DNA of 64,000 nucleotides from Limnochordia bacterium. GTDB taxonomy: Bacteria; Bacillota; Limnochordia; DUMW01. The number at the start of each line of letters is the position of its first letter. The stretch's first letter is position 1. Below, piece after piece: positions 1-9,660 of this stretch. The stretch lies in NCBI GenBank assembly GCA_023230925.1, contig JALNWK010000005.1:1-64000 (forward strand). The letters are read 5' to 3'. Both the position numbers and the translations under genes were made by a program. The notes under the pieces were generated by a model. That model saw only the letters and a list, made by a program, of their open reading frames with translations, made no database searches and had not been told where the DNA came from.

Positions 1-160
1 TACACAACATATATTCCACACGTAAAAACAAATTCCTGCCCGTTTTGCGTGGTTTTTTGTGTGAATGTAGGCGAACAGACAAGACCACTTTTCTAGCAGA
101 CTTCCGCAACTATGATTTTGCAAAGCATGGAGGGTCATTCACAAGAAGATGAGCAAGAAG

Positions 161-874
161 CTAAATACTAATTGGCTTGTTATCGGGGGGTTCATCGTCA
201 TAAGCTTGGACGTATAATTCACCCTGGGTATCAATAAGGGCAAAGAATACATCTTGGGGGCTGCTAACGCCATGTCCTTGAAGCTCTTGGATTAGCCAGG
301 ACTCATCTAATTTGATTTCCTTAAGGTTCTTATGGATGACTTGGCCGTCCACGATCAATGGATAGGCAATACCCTCATAACCTGTAGGAATGCCTAGATC
401 CTCAGGGGATACCGGTCTTTTGCTCGCCCTGGGGATCACGCTTAGGGTCCCTGAAGCTTCAAGAATGGCGAACTCCACATCCGCAGGATTAGTGTAGCCT
501 TTCTCTCGAAGCTGCAGAAGTAACTCATCAACGGAATACCGTTGTTTTCTAAGCTCGCTTTCTACGATCTGTCCGTTTCGGACCATAATCGCCGGCACAC
601 CGGAGAGAAGGTCTCTGATGATAGGACTTTTTAGGCAAAGAAAGGCCAGTCCCACCTGCATAATGAGTAACACCGCCATTGGGATCAGACCATGGGAAAT
701 GGGAATATTGACGTTTTCCATCGGAATTACCGCAAGTTCGGCAATCATGATTGCAATGACCAGATCAAAGGGGGAGAGCTGACCGATCTCTCTTTTTCCC
801 ATCACCCGGATGATTGTAAGTACAGAAAAGTACAGAAGGACAGTACGAAATACCATAATGGCAACCTCGCCCAT
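161..874 (-). CDS. DUF421 (YetF-like) membrane protein
   Basis: Inner-membrane protein of the DUF421/YetF family, whose biochemical role is not settled. About the first 90 residues contain three hydrophobic segments. They include the family signature around RVMGKREIGQLSPFDLVIAI, and they are followed by a cytoplasmic alpha/beta part with LRKQRYSVDELLLQLREKG and the typical ending in which acidic residues alternate with short strands. The length of about 237 residues is normal for the family. An ATG at 874 lies nine bases after AAAGGG and is the likelier start; a TTG at 892 is also in frame. It lies 60 bases downstream of the larA-like gene on the same strand, so the two may be cotranscribed. 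Family is confident, function is not. Confidence 0.85.
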   Translation of the reverse strand: MGEVAIMVFRTVLLYFSVLTIIRVMGKREIGQLSPFDLVIAIMIAELAVIPMENVNIPISHGLIPMAVLLIMQVGLAFLCLKSPIIRDLLSGVPAIMVRNGQIVESELRKQRYSVDELLLQLREKGYTNPADVEFAILEASGTLSVIPRASKRPVSPEDLGIPTGYEGIAYPLIVDGQVIHKNLKEIKLDESWLIQELQGHGVSSPQDVFFALIDTQGELYVQAYDDEPPDNKPISI

Positions 875-934
875 CACATCCAACCCTTTCAACCAGTACT
901 AAGGCCAATATAGTATTGGTTGAAGCCGCGTCCA

Positions 935-2206
935 TTATTCCTTGCTCTTCACATAGGGAATGGTCTGAGGCCCCTCCGGTAGAACACAGATGGTTGCCTC
1001 AGGATCCCGCTGTAGGATCCTTTGGAGCACGTCCTCTACTCTGCCGCTAGGCTGCAGATGGGCCAAGGAAATCTCTTCATCCGAAAGACAACCGCTGACC
1101 ATGTGTATCTTCGCTCGCTGGAGAATCAACGCGAGGATTTGGGCCTGCCATTGGTCGGTCATCGCAAATCCAGGAGCATAAACCATATCCAGTATATCCT
1201 GCGCTGATTTGGTAGCCTCTAGGATTTTCTTGAAGTTGCCATGTTCCGGAACACCATCCCAACATTCAGCCACACAGACAATATCACCGCCGGACTTTAC
1301 TACCCGAGCAGCCGCGGACATGCCCTTAACCGCTTGATACAGGTTAAGGTCCAAGGGATATCCGCTATTGGTGGTAATAACTACATCAAAGTAATCCGCA
1401 ACCGGACACATGCTGGTCTTGTTAACAAACTCAGTCCCTGCACCATGCACCTCGTTAAGCCTTCCAGCCCATACCCTGGTAATCTCCTTGTTTTTGTTTA
1501 CGGCCACATTAACTACTAGGTGCACTTCAGTCAGGTGGGCTATCTGCGAGATCGCCTGATGGACCGGATTGCCCTCTAAAATACCCCAGGTGGACTTGGG
1601 GTGCCCAATAAGCTGAGCACTGTGAATGTACATGATGTCATCGCGACTTGCTATTCCTGGTGCTACAGATTTGGGGCCACCGCTGAATCCTGCAAAGAAG
1701 TGGGGTTCAATGAAACCTGTTAGAATCCGCACAGATGCTTCGAGGTATTCCTTATGTAAGTGAACCTCATGCCCATTTGGCAGTGTTCCAGCAAAGGCAT
1801 ATGATTCGGGCTTGTCTGCTACAGATTGCACGATCCGGTAGTTATCTACAATATCTTGCCCTAACATACCAATTAGTTCATCCCGGGTATTGGCCCGGTG
1901 CATACCAAGGGCATTGATTAGAACAATGTTCTCCCTAGGCACGTGATCCAATTCCTTCAGGATCACCGGTAAAATCGTACTGTTAGGAACCGGACGGGTA
2001 ATGTCGGAAAAAACAATCGCTACCCGATCCTGGGAAGTTACCGACTCCTTTAGTGGTTGACATCCCAAAGGGTTTTCTAAGGCCTGTTTTACAGCGCCTT
2101 GAGGGTCCCTTTGGCCCACTACAAAGTTTGGTTCTATCACCGTCACATTTTTCGAGGGCAGCTCAACTTCCATGCCAGCCCGTCCGTAGGCAAGTTTGAC
2201 TTTCAT
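935..2206 (-). CDS. larA: LarA-family nickel-pincer racemase (lactate racemase-like)
   Basis: The product belongs to the LarA family. LarA interconverts D- and L-lactate using a nickel-pincer nucleotide, and relatives act on other 2-hydroxy acids. Visible family motifs are FSDITRPVPNS near residue 90, NALGMHRANTRDEL near 120 and the segment LTGFIEPHFFAGFSGGPKS near 165, which carries histidine and lysine residues typical of the cofactor site. About 423 residues is the usual length. The start at 2206 is chosen because ATAGGAGGTC lies four bases upstream; an in-frame extension to 2260 has no comparable site. No larB, larC or larE cofactor genes are in the window, so the cofactor must be made elsewhere. 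The substrate cannot be read from sequence. Confidence 0.85.
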   Translation of the reverse strand: MKVKLAYGRAGMEVELPSKNVTVIEPNFVVGQRDPQGAVKQALENPLGCQPLKESVTSQDRVAIVFSDITRPVPNSTILPVILKELDHVPRENIVLINALGMHRANTRDELIGMLGQDIVDNYRIVQSVADKPESYAFAGTLPNGHEVHLHKEYLEASVRILTGFIEPHFFAGFSGGPKSVAPGIASRDDIMYIHSAQLIGHPKSTWGILEGNPVHQAISQIAHLTEVHLVVNVAVNKNKEITRVWAGRLNEVHGAGTEFVNKTSMCPVADYFDVVITTNSGYPLDLNLYQAVKGMSAAARVVKSGGDIVCVAECWDGVPEHGNFKKILEATKSAQDILDMVYAPGFAMTDQWQAQILALILQRAKIHMVSGCLSDEEISLAHLQPSGRVEDVLQRILQRDPEATICVLPEGPQTIPYVKSKE

Positions 2207-2561
2207 TTGGGACCTCCTATAAACGGATCCTCCTGAACTATAGCCTGCGTGGCCCAGCAAATACAGGGTTCAGGAGATTCTTGTTCAAATGTTACTCCGT
2301 TCTTAGTATGGGCTCTTCTCGGTTACGAACTAACACCGAGCTTATCGAAAAAGACTCGATTTCGCTTCTTAGCATCATTGAGTATCTTACCATCGGATAA
2401 GAACTTCGAAAGAGGCGTTGAATTTCTAGTTAAACGTATAGGATCCTAACTCATCGGGTGTTCGCGTAAGACTGTATTGCTCACTAAACGGTTTCAGAAT
2501 CACTGACGTTGATTGGTCGCTGATTGTTATCAAGCTTGTCCGGCGTTAGATTGGGCTTAAT

Positions 2562-3165
2562 CTAGGCAATCGCTTCCGGTATATGTATTAGCAAGTACCT
2601 ATACTGCGCCGTCTGACTAATGGTGAAACCCTTGATCTGCTCTAGTTTTCCACGGCCCACAGTGGCCAAGCACTCACCTAGGTAGTCTCTCCCGCTACTC
2701 AGCATATTGAAGGATAATCGATTCCAGATCAACATGGTCATCTAGATATGGACTTGTCAATACGCCAACATACCAAAAGCCCTCTCGGTCAAAACAAACG
2801 CCGTCTCACTTCCCGCGGTCCTCATCTTTTCCTCGAATAGTTGCGTGAGAACTATAGTCTGATCACTATCTTGGAGAATGAGCTACGGGTTATCTTCATT
2901 TAGAAAATATACCAGGCAATGCTCGATAATTTCTGTAGCACTCGTATCAAGCTTCTTTCGTACATCCTCGCTATATTCAGGTAAATGTCGACAGTAACGC
3001 TAGTCTGGCTCTTCGCACTAAACCTTTTATCCTCAATGCACGATCTAAAGAATAAGCTTTCGTTTCACGAAGATCCCGCTCCTGCTGTATGTTCCAAAAA
3101 GCCTTATTCGTTTGGCATTGCACTAGTTGACCAATCGGGACATGACTAACGATTACCGATACTGC
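2562..3165 (-). pseudogene. Decayed protein-coding gene, family not recognised
   Basis: The kilobase between larA and the M24-like gene holds no intact ORF. On the minus strand it does contain a chain of protein-like segments in successive frames. They read through roughly 3165-2995 (with NKAFWNIQQERDLRETKAYS), 2990-2815 (with EYSEDVRKKLDTSATEIIEH, then one in-frame stop), about 2814-2705 (with FDREGFWYVGVLTSPYLDD) and 2704-2562 (ending LLIHIPEAIA then stop). At least three frameshifts and two or more stops break it. Segment order and codon character are consistent with one ancestral protein of about 190-200 residues. I do not recognise the family. The remainder of the gap (2207-2561 and 3166-3216) shows nothing I can support. 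Confidence 0.6.
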
Positions 3166-3216
3166 TCACCATGTTCTTTCTAGCCCCATATTTAAGTGAC
3201 CATTCAGCAACTTCCG

Positions 3217-4317
3217 TTAACGGATTAGAATGTCCGGTCTTAAGAACGTCCCGTTTTCTGTGTGCACTTCAATCAGTGGCCACTGGGAAGTAGTGGTAAC
3301 GATCTGGGGGCCATCATTTGTTACAAGAATAGTATCCTCGGATTTGGTACCGGCGATAGATGGATTCCAGGCCATGGCCTGATTTACTTCGATCTTTAGG
3401 TCTGTGTTTGGCTTCGCGATTAGCTCTCTGGTCCAGTACCCAATGATTCCTCCCTGATGGTGGAGCTTCCATTGTTCGCCAAACCCCATCTTCTCATAGA
3501 TCTTAATACCGGAAGACAATACGTCTTTGAGTCTTCTCCCGGGGACACTGTCACCAATGAGGGTAGCATCCACCTGGACTATGGCCTGGTGCTTTCGTTT
3601 CAGTTCATCGTCTAAGGGTCCAAAGTGAATCAAACGAGTAGCTGCAGCCTGCACACCTTTGTATCTAGCAACACAGGCCACCATAGCATACTTTTCCACT
3701 TCCTTGTTGGTGGGAATTGGGTGTCTGAATCTACTGACCCGCTCATCGCCAGCCACCAGCAATACTGTGGGCGTTAGCTCCCTGGCAAAAAGCGCCCCGG
3801 CCAGTTGCCCTGCTAGTTCGTATTCAGTATCACCGGGGACGAGCTCTTTGCATACCTGACCCAAAGCCTCTCCCACCAAGCGGCCTGCTGTGTTTAGTCG
3901 TTCTCGTTCTTCCGGACCGAGGACTGATCTGAGAATACCTAATTCAGACTCCAATAGTACCGTGCCAGGAACTGATGTATCACTACCGATTGTCCTGCCC
4001 GCTACCAGTTCCTCAACAAGATCAGAGAAGTCCCCTTCGTACCAGTTGAAGACCCGACTTTTGAACAGGGTAGAATCAATCTCTTCCGCAAGTAACCTGG
4101 GGGTTTCAATATTATTCGCAACAAGGTAAGCTTCATCCAAAGTAATCACAAGCCTTGCGGCACCATCCCTTGTAGCTAGCCCCACATGACAGTCTCCCCC
4201 ACCGGTCAGCCATGAGAAATTATGCTGCAAGCTCACCACTAAAGCATCTAGACTACGCTCTTTTAGTAGCTGCCGTACTCTACGGATGTTCCGGGCAGCA
4301 ATAACTGAGTTATCCAA
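3217..4317 (-). CDS. M24 (Xaa-Pro aminopeptidase-like) family protein, probably non-hydrolytic
   Basis: The protein has the creatinase-like N-terminal half ([23 protein letters not shown]) and the pita-bread C-terminal half of M24 peptidases. The five metal ligands of this family (Asp, Asp, His, Glu, Glu) are largely missing. The usual first Asp region reads [10 protein letters not shown], the second reads [10 protein letters not shown], the glutamate of the FTIEPG-type motif is replaced in MAWNPSIAG, and only the last Glu in KSEDTILV is clear. It therefore resembles creatinase-type or pseudo-enzyme members more than an active aminopeptidase. TTG at 4317 is the probable start: GGGGGA lies nine bases upstream and the codon overlaps the end of the transaldolase gene, suggesting translational coupling. 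An ATG at 4380 would overlap much further. Confidence 0.75.
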   Translation of the reverse strand: MDNSVIAARNIRRVRQLLKERSLDALVVSLQHNFSWLTGGGDCHVGLATRDGAARLVITLDEAYLVANNIETPRLLAEEIDSTLFKSRVFNWYEGDFSDLVEELVAGRTIGSDTSVPGTVLLESELGILRSVLGPEERERLNTAGRLVGEALGQVCKELVPGDTEYELAGQLAGALFARELTPTVLLVAGDERVSRFRHPIPTNKEVEKYAMVACVARYKGVQAAATRLIHFGPLDDELKRKHQAIVQVDATLIGDSVPGRRLKDVLSSGIKIYEKMGFGEQWKLHHQGGIIGYWTRELIAKPNTDLKIEVNQAMAWNPSIAGTKSEDTILVTNDGPQIVTTTSQWPLIEVHTENGTFLRPDILIR

Positions 4318-4963
4318 TGCCAGCACTCCCCCAATCAGCGAGGAACTTCTTGATCCCGATATCGGTAAGAGGATGTGCAACCATCTGCTTTAATACCTTA
4401 AACGGTACCGTTGCCACATGGGCCCCGGCCTTCGCCGCCTCAACCACATGTAAGGGACTACGAATACTGGCAGCGATCACCTCGGTGGGCAATCCGTGGA
4501 TATCATAAATCTCCACGATATCTCGAACAAGCTCCATGCCAAAATGGGAGATATCATCCAGCCGTCCAATAAAGGGACTAACATATGTGGCTCCGGCTCT
4601 GGCTGCTAGCAAAGCCTGGCTCGCAGAAAACACTAAGGTAACATTAGTTTTAATCCCTTGATCTGAAAGACGGTGAACAGCCGTAAGTCCATCAGCGGTC
4701 ATGGGAATCTTAATGACAATGTTTTTGGACCACTTGGCCAGCTTTTGTGCCTCTGCCACCATCTCATCGGCAACAAGACTAATTACTTCGGCGCTAATCG
4801 GCCCATCGACAATACCGGCAATCTCCCGGATTACCTCTTCGAAGTTACGGCCCTCTTTTGCCACCAATGAAGGGTTTGTGGTTACACCGGAGATGACCCC
4901 CCACCCATGAGCTTCTTTAATCTCATCAATATTAGCTGTATCAATAAAAAACTGCACGCCCAT
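4310..4963 (-). CDS. Transaldolase / fructose-6-phosphate aldolase family (TalC/FSA type)
   Basis: Short-form transaldolase of about 217 residues, the length of TalC and FSA enzymes. Characteristic segments are [18 protein letters not shown] at the start, [28 protein letters not shown] with the Schiff-base lysine, and [11 protein letters not shown]. These enzymes transfer or cleave a dihydroxyacetone unit in the pentose phosphate or related sugar phosphate pathways. Sequence alone does not separate transaldolase from fructose-6-phosphate aldolase. The ATG at 4963 follows AAGGAGAG at good spacing; the in-frame extension to 5008 would run into the upstream gene. It is probably cotranscribed with the barrel-like gene upstream (gap 25 bases) and the M24-like gene downstream. 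Confidence 0.88.
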   Translation of the reverse strand: MGVQFFIDTANIDEIKEAHGWGVISGVTTNPSLVAKEGRNFEEVIREIAGIVDGPISAEVISLVADEMVAEAQKLAKWSKNIVIKIPMTADGLTAVHRLSDQGIKTNVTLVFSASQALLAARAGATYVSPFIGRLDDISHFGMELVRDIVEIYDIHGLPTEVIAASIRSPLHVVEAAKAGAHVATVPFKVLKQMVAHPLTDIGIKKFLADWGSAGIG

Positions 4964-4988
4964 CACTCTCCTTAAGTAGTTTGGCGTA

Positions 4989-6005
4989 TTAGAACTGCAG
5001 CGAAACACTTACTCCACCAGCAGTGATCTCCTGGAAGTTCTCGCTGGCAATAGCCGCATCAACCTTGGCAACTCCCAAGGAAAATCCAGTTCCAAGGGTA
5101 TAAGTCCTACCGTCTTCCTTGGACATCATCCCCGCACGTAGACTGGCTACTCCTAAGAAACGTTTTTCCACGCCCATATAGAGGGCTTGGGACGGTGTTC
5201 CAGGATCCTCAATATCACAAGCGATCACAAGACCAGTTAGAGGCGGTTTGACTGCGACACCCCCACGATAGCGAGGTTGCAGTTTCTCTACCCACTCTGT
5301 TTCAGTTGTCTCATCCGCGTAATCAGTCTCATTACCCGTCCACTGAATTCTTCCTAGCAGGTCAACCGCGCGGATACCTGCGGTAATCACCGGAGTGGCC
5401 TCTACAAGTACACCAGCATCCACCGCATAGCCCCGTCCTTCAGCGCTACGTTCCTTATATTCCGCTTGGTTTAATGAGTAATACCGTCCATACAACACCC
5501 TTAGATTCCCGCCCGCATGTACCACCAGTAGACTTGGCGGCAACTGATAGGGAGTGGTGGCACCGGTAAGGGCACCACTTATAATAGCCTTTGCCTCACC
5601 CACTGGTTCTTCGGACTGCCCTTTGGTAAAGTTGGCATTGGCATCTACAATCACATTGAAACCCAAGGCACTGCCCGAAAATCCAACCTGTCCCGCCAGG
5701 TCCAAGGACGCTGGTAGTTCCAGTTCAGCGGGTATCTGTTGGCTTAATACCATTTCCCATACATCCTGCAGTTGCATTGAAGATGAACGTAAGGTAAAAG
5801 TAGGATTCACTGACAAAAACCCAATCTTGCGGATAGCCGCAGGATTCCAGTAAACAGCCCCGTTATCGTCGACAACTGCCACATAGGCACCGCCCATGCC
5901 TAAGGCCCGGGCCCCAGGAAACACATTGTTGGCATAGACTCCGCTAATACCTCCGATGCAAAGAACAGTAATAATTATGGTTATGAGTGCTGTTTTTTTT
6001 CCCAT
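4989..6005 (-). CDS. Exported barrel-like protein (PorV/OmpP1-like)
   Basis: A 338-residue protein with a signal peptide ([25 protein letters not shown]). After it comes the segment [20 protein letters not shown] then AVYWNPAAI, a motif seen in outer-membrane barrel proteins of the OmpP1/FadL and PorV/UPF0164 type. The rest is rich in glycine and alternating hydrophobic residues and ends [10 protein letters not shown], a C-terminal phenylalanine after alternating hydrophobics as expected for barrel insertion. Starts are possible at 6005 (ATG, GGGAGG upstream) or 6026. The 61-base gap to rnfB upstream holds only a short hairpin (GCCTG/CAGGC), so the gene may be read through from the rnf operon. 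Exact family and cargo are not known. Confidence 0.65.
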   Translation of the reverse strand: MGKKTALITIIITVLCIGGISGVYANNVFPGARALGMGGAYVAVVDDNGAVYWNPAAIRKIGFLSVNPTFTLRSSSMQLQDVWEMVLSQQIPAELELPASLDLAGQVGFSGSALGFNVIVDANANFTKGQSEEPVGEAKAIISGALTGATTPYQLPPSLLVVHAGGNLRVLYGRYYSLNQAEYKERSAEGRGYAVDAGVLVEATPVITAGIRAVDLLGRIQWTGNETDYADETTETEWVEKLQPRYRGGVAVKPPLTGLVIACDIEDPGTPSQALYMGVEKRFLGVASLRAGMMSKEDGRTYTLGTGFSLGVAKVDAAIASENFQEITAGGVSVSLQF

Positions 6006-6065
6006 CAATGTTGTCGCCTCCCACATCTTAGCCGCCTGTGATCATCAGGCAGCACCCACTATTGC

Positions 6066-6896
6066 CTAACCTGCTATTTCTTCACTTTGTTGCCCCTTTG
6101 CATCTTGAACAATAATCGCCTTGGTGGGACACTTCAGTGCACATTGTCCGCAATTGGTACACTTGGTGTAATCAATACTAGCTAGGTTATCTGTGACAGT
6201 AATCGCCTCAAAGGAACACGCCTTTACGCACAGCCCACAGCCGATACAACCTACCTCACAGACGCTTCGGACTACTTTGCCCTTCTCCGTTGATTTACAC
6301 TGCACATGCACAGTCGACGTCACTGGCACAAGTTCGAGCAGCGAACGGGGACAGGCTTGGATGCACTTACCACAGGCTGTACATGTGTCAGCATCAACTT
6401 CGGGTAATCCTACTTCAGTTAGGTGGATCGCATCAAAGGCACAGACCTTGACACAACTTCCCAAGCCCAAACAGCCGTACTGACATTCCTTAGGTCCCCC
6501 ATATTTTAGTACCGCGGCCCGGCAGTCTAGGGCTCCATCATAGTCGCCTCGCTGTTTAGCTTTGTCATTGCAGCCACCGCATTTAACGTGGGCCACCTTA
6601 CGAGGACCAATATCGGTGGCTTCCTTTCCTAACAAAGAAGCAATCTTCTCCACAAAAGCACTGCCACCCACAGGACATGCGTTAATCTCTGCCCTTCCTT
6701 CAACCACCGCCTCAGCATAGGCTCGACACCCGGCAAAACCACAGGAACCGCAATTAGCACCGGGGGCTGCATCGGCAATCTCATCAATACGGGGATCGCT
6801 TTCCACTTTAAAACGCTGGGATGCCCACACAAGACCAAAACCGAAGACAGTACCCAAAATCCCCATACTCACTGCAGAAACCAATATATCGTTCAC
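6066..6896 (-). CDS. rnfB: Rnf complex iron-sulfur subunit RnfB
   Basis: RnfB takes electrons from reduced ferredoxin and passes them into the membrane Rnf complex. One membrane segment (residues 5-27) is followed by the CxxC-x4-C cluster motif CGSCGFAGC (Cys49, 52, 57), a second cysteine set around KCGGCND, then four ferredoxin-like motifs: CLGLGSCVKVC, CTACGKCIQACP, CIGCGLCVKAC and CTNCGQCALKCP. The length (276 residues) matches clostridial RnfB. A GTG start at 6896 has AAGGAGG upstream. It is the last gene of rnfCDGEAB, 19 bases after rnfA, the usual clostridial position. Confidence 0.95.
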   Translation of the reverse strand: MNDILVSAVSMGILGTVFGFGLVWASQRFKVESDPRIDEIADAAPGANCGSCGFAGCRAYAEAVVEGRAEINACPVGGSAFVEKIASLLGKEATDIGPRKVAHVKCGGCNDKAKQRGDYDGALDCRAAVLKYGGPKECQYGCLGLGSCVKVCAFDAIHLTEVGLPEVDADTCTACGKCIQACPRSLLELVPVTSTVHVQCKSTEKGKVVRSVCEVGCIGCGLCVKACSFEAITVTDNLASIDYTKCTNCGQCALKCPTKAIIVQDAKGQQSEEIAG

Positions 6897-6915
6897 TCTA
6901 AGGTCCCCCTCCTTC

Positions 6916-7497
6916 TCAAACCGGCACTAGTCCGGAAAAACCCATAAAGGCCAAGGACAAAAGACCAGCCACAATCAAGGCGATCCCTGAACCTTGTAGG
7001 CACTTGGGAACATTGCTGTAGGCCAATTCCTGTCTAATTCCAGCCATAATCACTAACGCCAAAGTAAAACCTAACCCGGCCCCTAGACTAAAGACAATAG
7101 ACTGGATCAAGGTATACTCCCTAAGTGCAATCAGCAGTGCCAGACCCAAAATGGCACAATTTGTGGTAATTAGGGGTAGGAAAATGCCCAAGGAACGATA
7201 TAATGCCGGACTTACCTTATGCAAGAACATCTCTACAAACTGTACTAGGGCAGCAATTACTAGAATAAACATGGCGTACTGCAAAAAGGGCAGGCCAAAC
7301 TGAACTAAGATATACCGGTTTAGCAACCAAGTTACCACACTGGTCACACTCATGACGAATGTCGTTGCCATCCCCATGCCCAAGGCGGTATCAACCTGTT
7401 TGGATACCCCTAGGAAGGGACAAATCCCTAGGAACTGAACCAAAACGAAGTTATTGACCAGAACCGACCCGATGAATATGAACACTAGCTGTTCCAT
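6916..7497 (-). CDS. rnfA: Rnf complex membrane subunit RnfA
   Basis: Integral membrane subunit of the ferredoxin:NAD+ oxidoreductase Rnf, paralogous to RnfE. The 193-residue protein has six hydrophobic segments and the family motifs LVNNFVLVQFLGICPFLG near the N terminus, LPLITTNCAILG in the middle and GLGFTLALVIMAGIRQEL near residue 150. The cysteines in the GICPF and TNCAI motifs are the ones associated with an iron centre shared between RnfA and RnfE. The ATG at 7497 follows GGAGGGCTAAGG. Its first 47 bases overlap the 3' end of rnfE, so the two are tightly coupled. Confidence 0.95.
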   Translation of the reverse strand: MEQLVFIFIGSVLVNNFVLVQFLGICPFLGVSKQVDTALGMGMATTFVMSVTSVVTWLLNRYILVQFGLPFLQYAMFILVIAALVQFVEMFLHKVSPALYRSLGIFLPLITTNCAILGLALLIALREYTLIQSIVFSLGAGLGFTLALVIMAGIRQELAYSNVPKCLQGSGIALIVAGLLSLAFMGFSGLVPV

Positions 7498-8125
7498 CCT
7501 TAGCCCTCCTTCCTGCCCGTAAGCGTAGTGCAGAACCCTTAGACAAATTGGTACTCAACCAGTTAATTAGGCCAACCAAAAGGCCTAAAGTAAAGAAAGC
7601 CCCCGGCGGTAGAATCATGATCACCCATTCGGTAAACCCTTCCCACATAATTCGGGTCCCAAACAAAGTGCCAAATCCAAGAAGTTCCCTAATGGAACCT
7701 AAAATAACAAGGGCCATGGTAAAGCCTAGACCCATTCCTAGAGCATCCAAGATGGAACGAGACACGGGCATCTTCGAAGCAAAGGCCTCGGCCCTTCCTA
7801 AGATAATGCAGTTAACGACAATTAAGGGCACAAACAGCCCCAAGACTCGATGAATTGATGGTAAAAAGGCGGCCAGGAATAGATCAGCCACAGTAACAAA
7901 AGTCGCAATGATAACAATATAGCAGGGAATTCGGACCTCACTTGGAATCTGGCGCCTAAGTAGGGAAATCATAGCGCTGGAACAAACCAACACGAATGCA
8001 ACAGAAAGGCCCATAGCAAGACCATTAGTGGCTGTGGTTGTCACCGCTAACGTAGGACACATCCCGATCATCATTCGAAAGGTGGGATTCTCTTTCCATA
8101 GCCCCCGCACAAGATCTGCAAACAT
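7451..8125 (-). CDS. rnfE: Rnf complex membrane subunit RnfE
   Basis: Six-helix subunit paired with RnfA in the membrane core of Rnf. Family motifs are GMCPTLAVTT near residue 22, FVPLIVVNCIILGRAEAF near 100 and GLGFTMALVILGSIRELLG near 130. The two cysteine motifs mirror those of RnfA. At 224 residues it is slightly long for the family because the C terminus continues past the last helix into a basic tail (SALRLRAGRRAKDG) that overlaps the start of rnfA by 47 bases. The start codon follows AAGG just beyond the stop of rnfG. Confidence 0.95.
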   Translation of the reverse strand: MFADLVRGLWKENPTFRMMIGMCPTLAVTTTATNGLAMGLSVAFVLVCSSAMISLLRRQIPSEVRIPCYIVIIATFVTVADLFLAAFLPSIHRVLGLFVPLIVVNCIILGRAEAFASKMPVSRSILDALGMGLGFTMALVILGSIRELLGFGTLFGTRIMWEGFTEWVIMILPPGAFFTLGLLVGLINWLSTNLSKGSALRLRAGRRAKDGTASVHIHRVGSGQ

Positions 8126-8127
8126 GA

Positions 8128-8709
8128 TTACCTTGATCCCCTTTCCAGAACCCCCAGTTGTGGTATCAGCTCCTGGGCAATTTTGTACACATAATCGTTG
8201 ACAATATTGGTGACAGCCTTACTGGAAATGGTAGCACCGGTAATAGTATCAATCTCTTTATCCAACTTGCCGCTTGCTTCCTTTCCGATGAACTGCTCGG
8301 TAAACCAGTCCTCCTCAATTCGGGCTCCCAAACCAGGGGTTTCCACATGCTCCAACACTCGTACACCACCAATAGTGCAGCCCGGCAGCTCCATCCCAAT
8401 CAAAACCTTAATACCACCTTGAAACCCCGGTCCAGTCACCACAAAAGCCAGTCCCACCGATTCTCCTTGCCCATCGTGTCCTAGATATATTTCATCTGCA
8501 AAGGAACTAGGGTCAAAGGACACATCCGCTGACTCCAACTTGGTGAAGGAAGAAGCCTCAGGTAGTACCGCACCTATGGAATCCGCTAACCTTAAGGCCG
8601 CATGTTCCTCGATCTTCGGGTTAGCGTAGTTGTATACAACCGCAAGCACCACCCCTGCACCAACGGAAACAATAATCAAGGCAAGAATCATCTTTGCCCC
8701 ACTAGACAT
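8128..8709 (-). CDS. rnfG: Rnf complex flavoprotein subunit RnfG
   Basis: RnfG has one N-terminal membrane anchor (residues 6-28) and an extracytoplasmic FMN-binding domain in which FMN is bound covalently to threonine. The attachment motif appears as DTITGATISSKAV near residue 160. The preceding GGIKVLIGME and ETPGLGARIEEDWF segments are typical of the family. Its 193 residues are normal. Its first eight bases overlap the end of rnfD and its stop lies just before rnfE, so it sits in the middle of a compact operon. Confidence 0.95.
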   Translation of the reverse strand: MSSGAKMILALIIVSVGAGVVLAVVYNYANPKIEEHAALRLADSIGAVLPEASSFTKLESADVSFDPSSFADEIYLGHDGQGESVGLAFVVTGPGFQGGIKVLIGMELPGCTIGGVRVLEHVETPGLGARIEEDWFTEQFIGKEASGKLDKEIDTITGATISSKAVTNIVNDYVYKIAQELIPQLGVLERGSR

Positions 8710-9643
8710 GGTGCTTCACCTCCCCGAAAATGCGTGGTCGGGTATAGTGATTCAAAAGGGGTGAGATGGCATTCATCAGTAGGATCGAGAAGCTAACCCC
8801 ACCGGGATAAGCGCCATAGAGTCTGATCAAAACTAGTAAAACACCAGCCCCAATACCATAAATCCAGCGTCCCTTTTTCGTAATTGGAGTAGTTACAAGG
8901 TCGGTTGCCATAAAAAAGGCACCTATGATCAAACCGCCGGCCAAAAGGTGGAAAATGGGATCCTGCCCCAGGATCCAGGTAAGGATAAATACAGTACCCA
9001 GATAACCCGCAGGGATCCGCCAGTCGATATATCTTTTATAGATCAACAATGCTGCTCCAACAAGGAGAGCAATGGTAGATGTCTCCCCAAGACAACCACC
9101 GACGTTTCCGACTATCAGATCAAGATAGGAGGTTCCCACACCCTGCATTTTCATCAATGCCAAGGGCGTGGCCTGTGATATTCCGTCGAAGGGCCGCGTC
9201 CATGTTGTCATGGCCACTGGAAAGGCCGCTGACAGAAACAGTCTGCCCACCAAGGCCGGGTTAAAAGGATTCTGCCCAAGACCACCAAAGACCTGTTTGC
9301 CGAGGAATATAGCCACAATAGCACCCATCGCCGCCATCCAATAAGGAAGAGTTGGCGGCACATTAAAAGCCAACAGTAATCCGGTAACAAGGGCGCTACC
9401 ATCCCAGATTGTAATCTCAAGACCCCGTAATTTCTGGATAACTGCCTCGGTAAACATCGCGGATACAACGGTTATGACCGTAAGGGATAATGCCCGTAAA
9501 CCAAAATAATAGATGGCGCAAACCAAGGCTGGCACCAACGCCAGTGCCACAGTATACATGATCTTTGCCACTGATTCCTCACATTTTATATGGGGAGTGG
9601 CCCCCATCATCAATTCTAGCCGATGCTCTGCCTCTTTCGCCAA
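8702..9643 (-). CDS. rnfD: Rnf complex membrane flavoprotein subunit RnfD
   Basis: RnfD is a polytopic membrane subunit with covalently bound FMN, homologous to NqrB. It starts with MGATPHIKCEESVAKIM-like residues, followed by about nine or ten helices, the segment FGGLGQNPFNPALVGRLF, and SQATPLALMKMQG, which corresponds to the FMN attachment region. The likely start is a TTG at 9643, eight bases after GGGAGG and 18 bases past the rnfC stop, giving about 313 residues. An ORF extension to 9763 would overlap rnfC heavily and is unlikely. An ATG at 9610 is another possibility. Confidence 0.93.
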   Translation of the reverse strand: MAKEAEHRLELMMGATPHIKCEESVAKIMYTVALALVPALVCAIYYFGLRALSLTVITVVSAMFTEAVIQKLRGLEITIWDGSALVTGLLLAFNVPPTLPYWMAAMGAIVAIFLGKQVFGGLGQNPFNPALVGRLFLSAAFPVAMTTWTRPFDGISQATPLALMKMQGVGTSYLDLIVGNVGGCLGETSTIALLVGAALLIYKRYIDWRIPAGYLGTVFILTWILGQDPIFHLLAGGLIIGAFFMATDLVTTPITKKGRWIYGIGAGVLLVLIRLYGAYPGGVSFSILLMNAISPLLNHYTRPRIFGEVKHHV

Positions 9644-9660
9644 AGCATTCGCCTCCCAGA

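Noticed and set aside
2249..2449. Plus-strand 66-codon ORF after larA
   Set aside because: Weak start, no recognisable motif, and it lies just beyond the decayed minus-strand gene; treated as chance.
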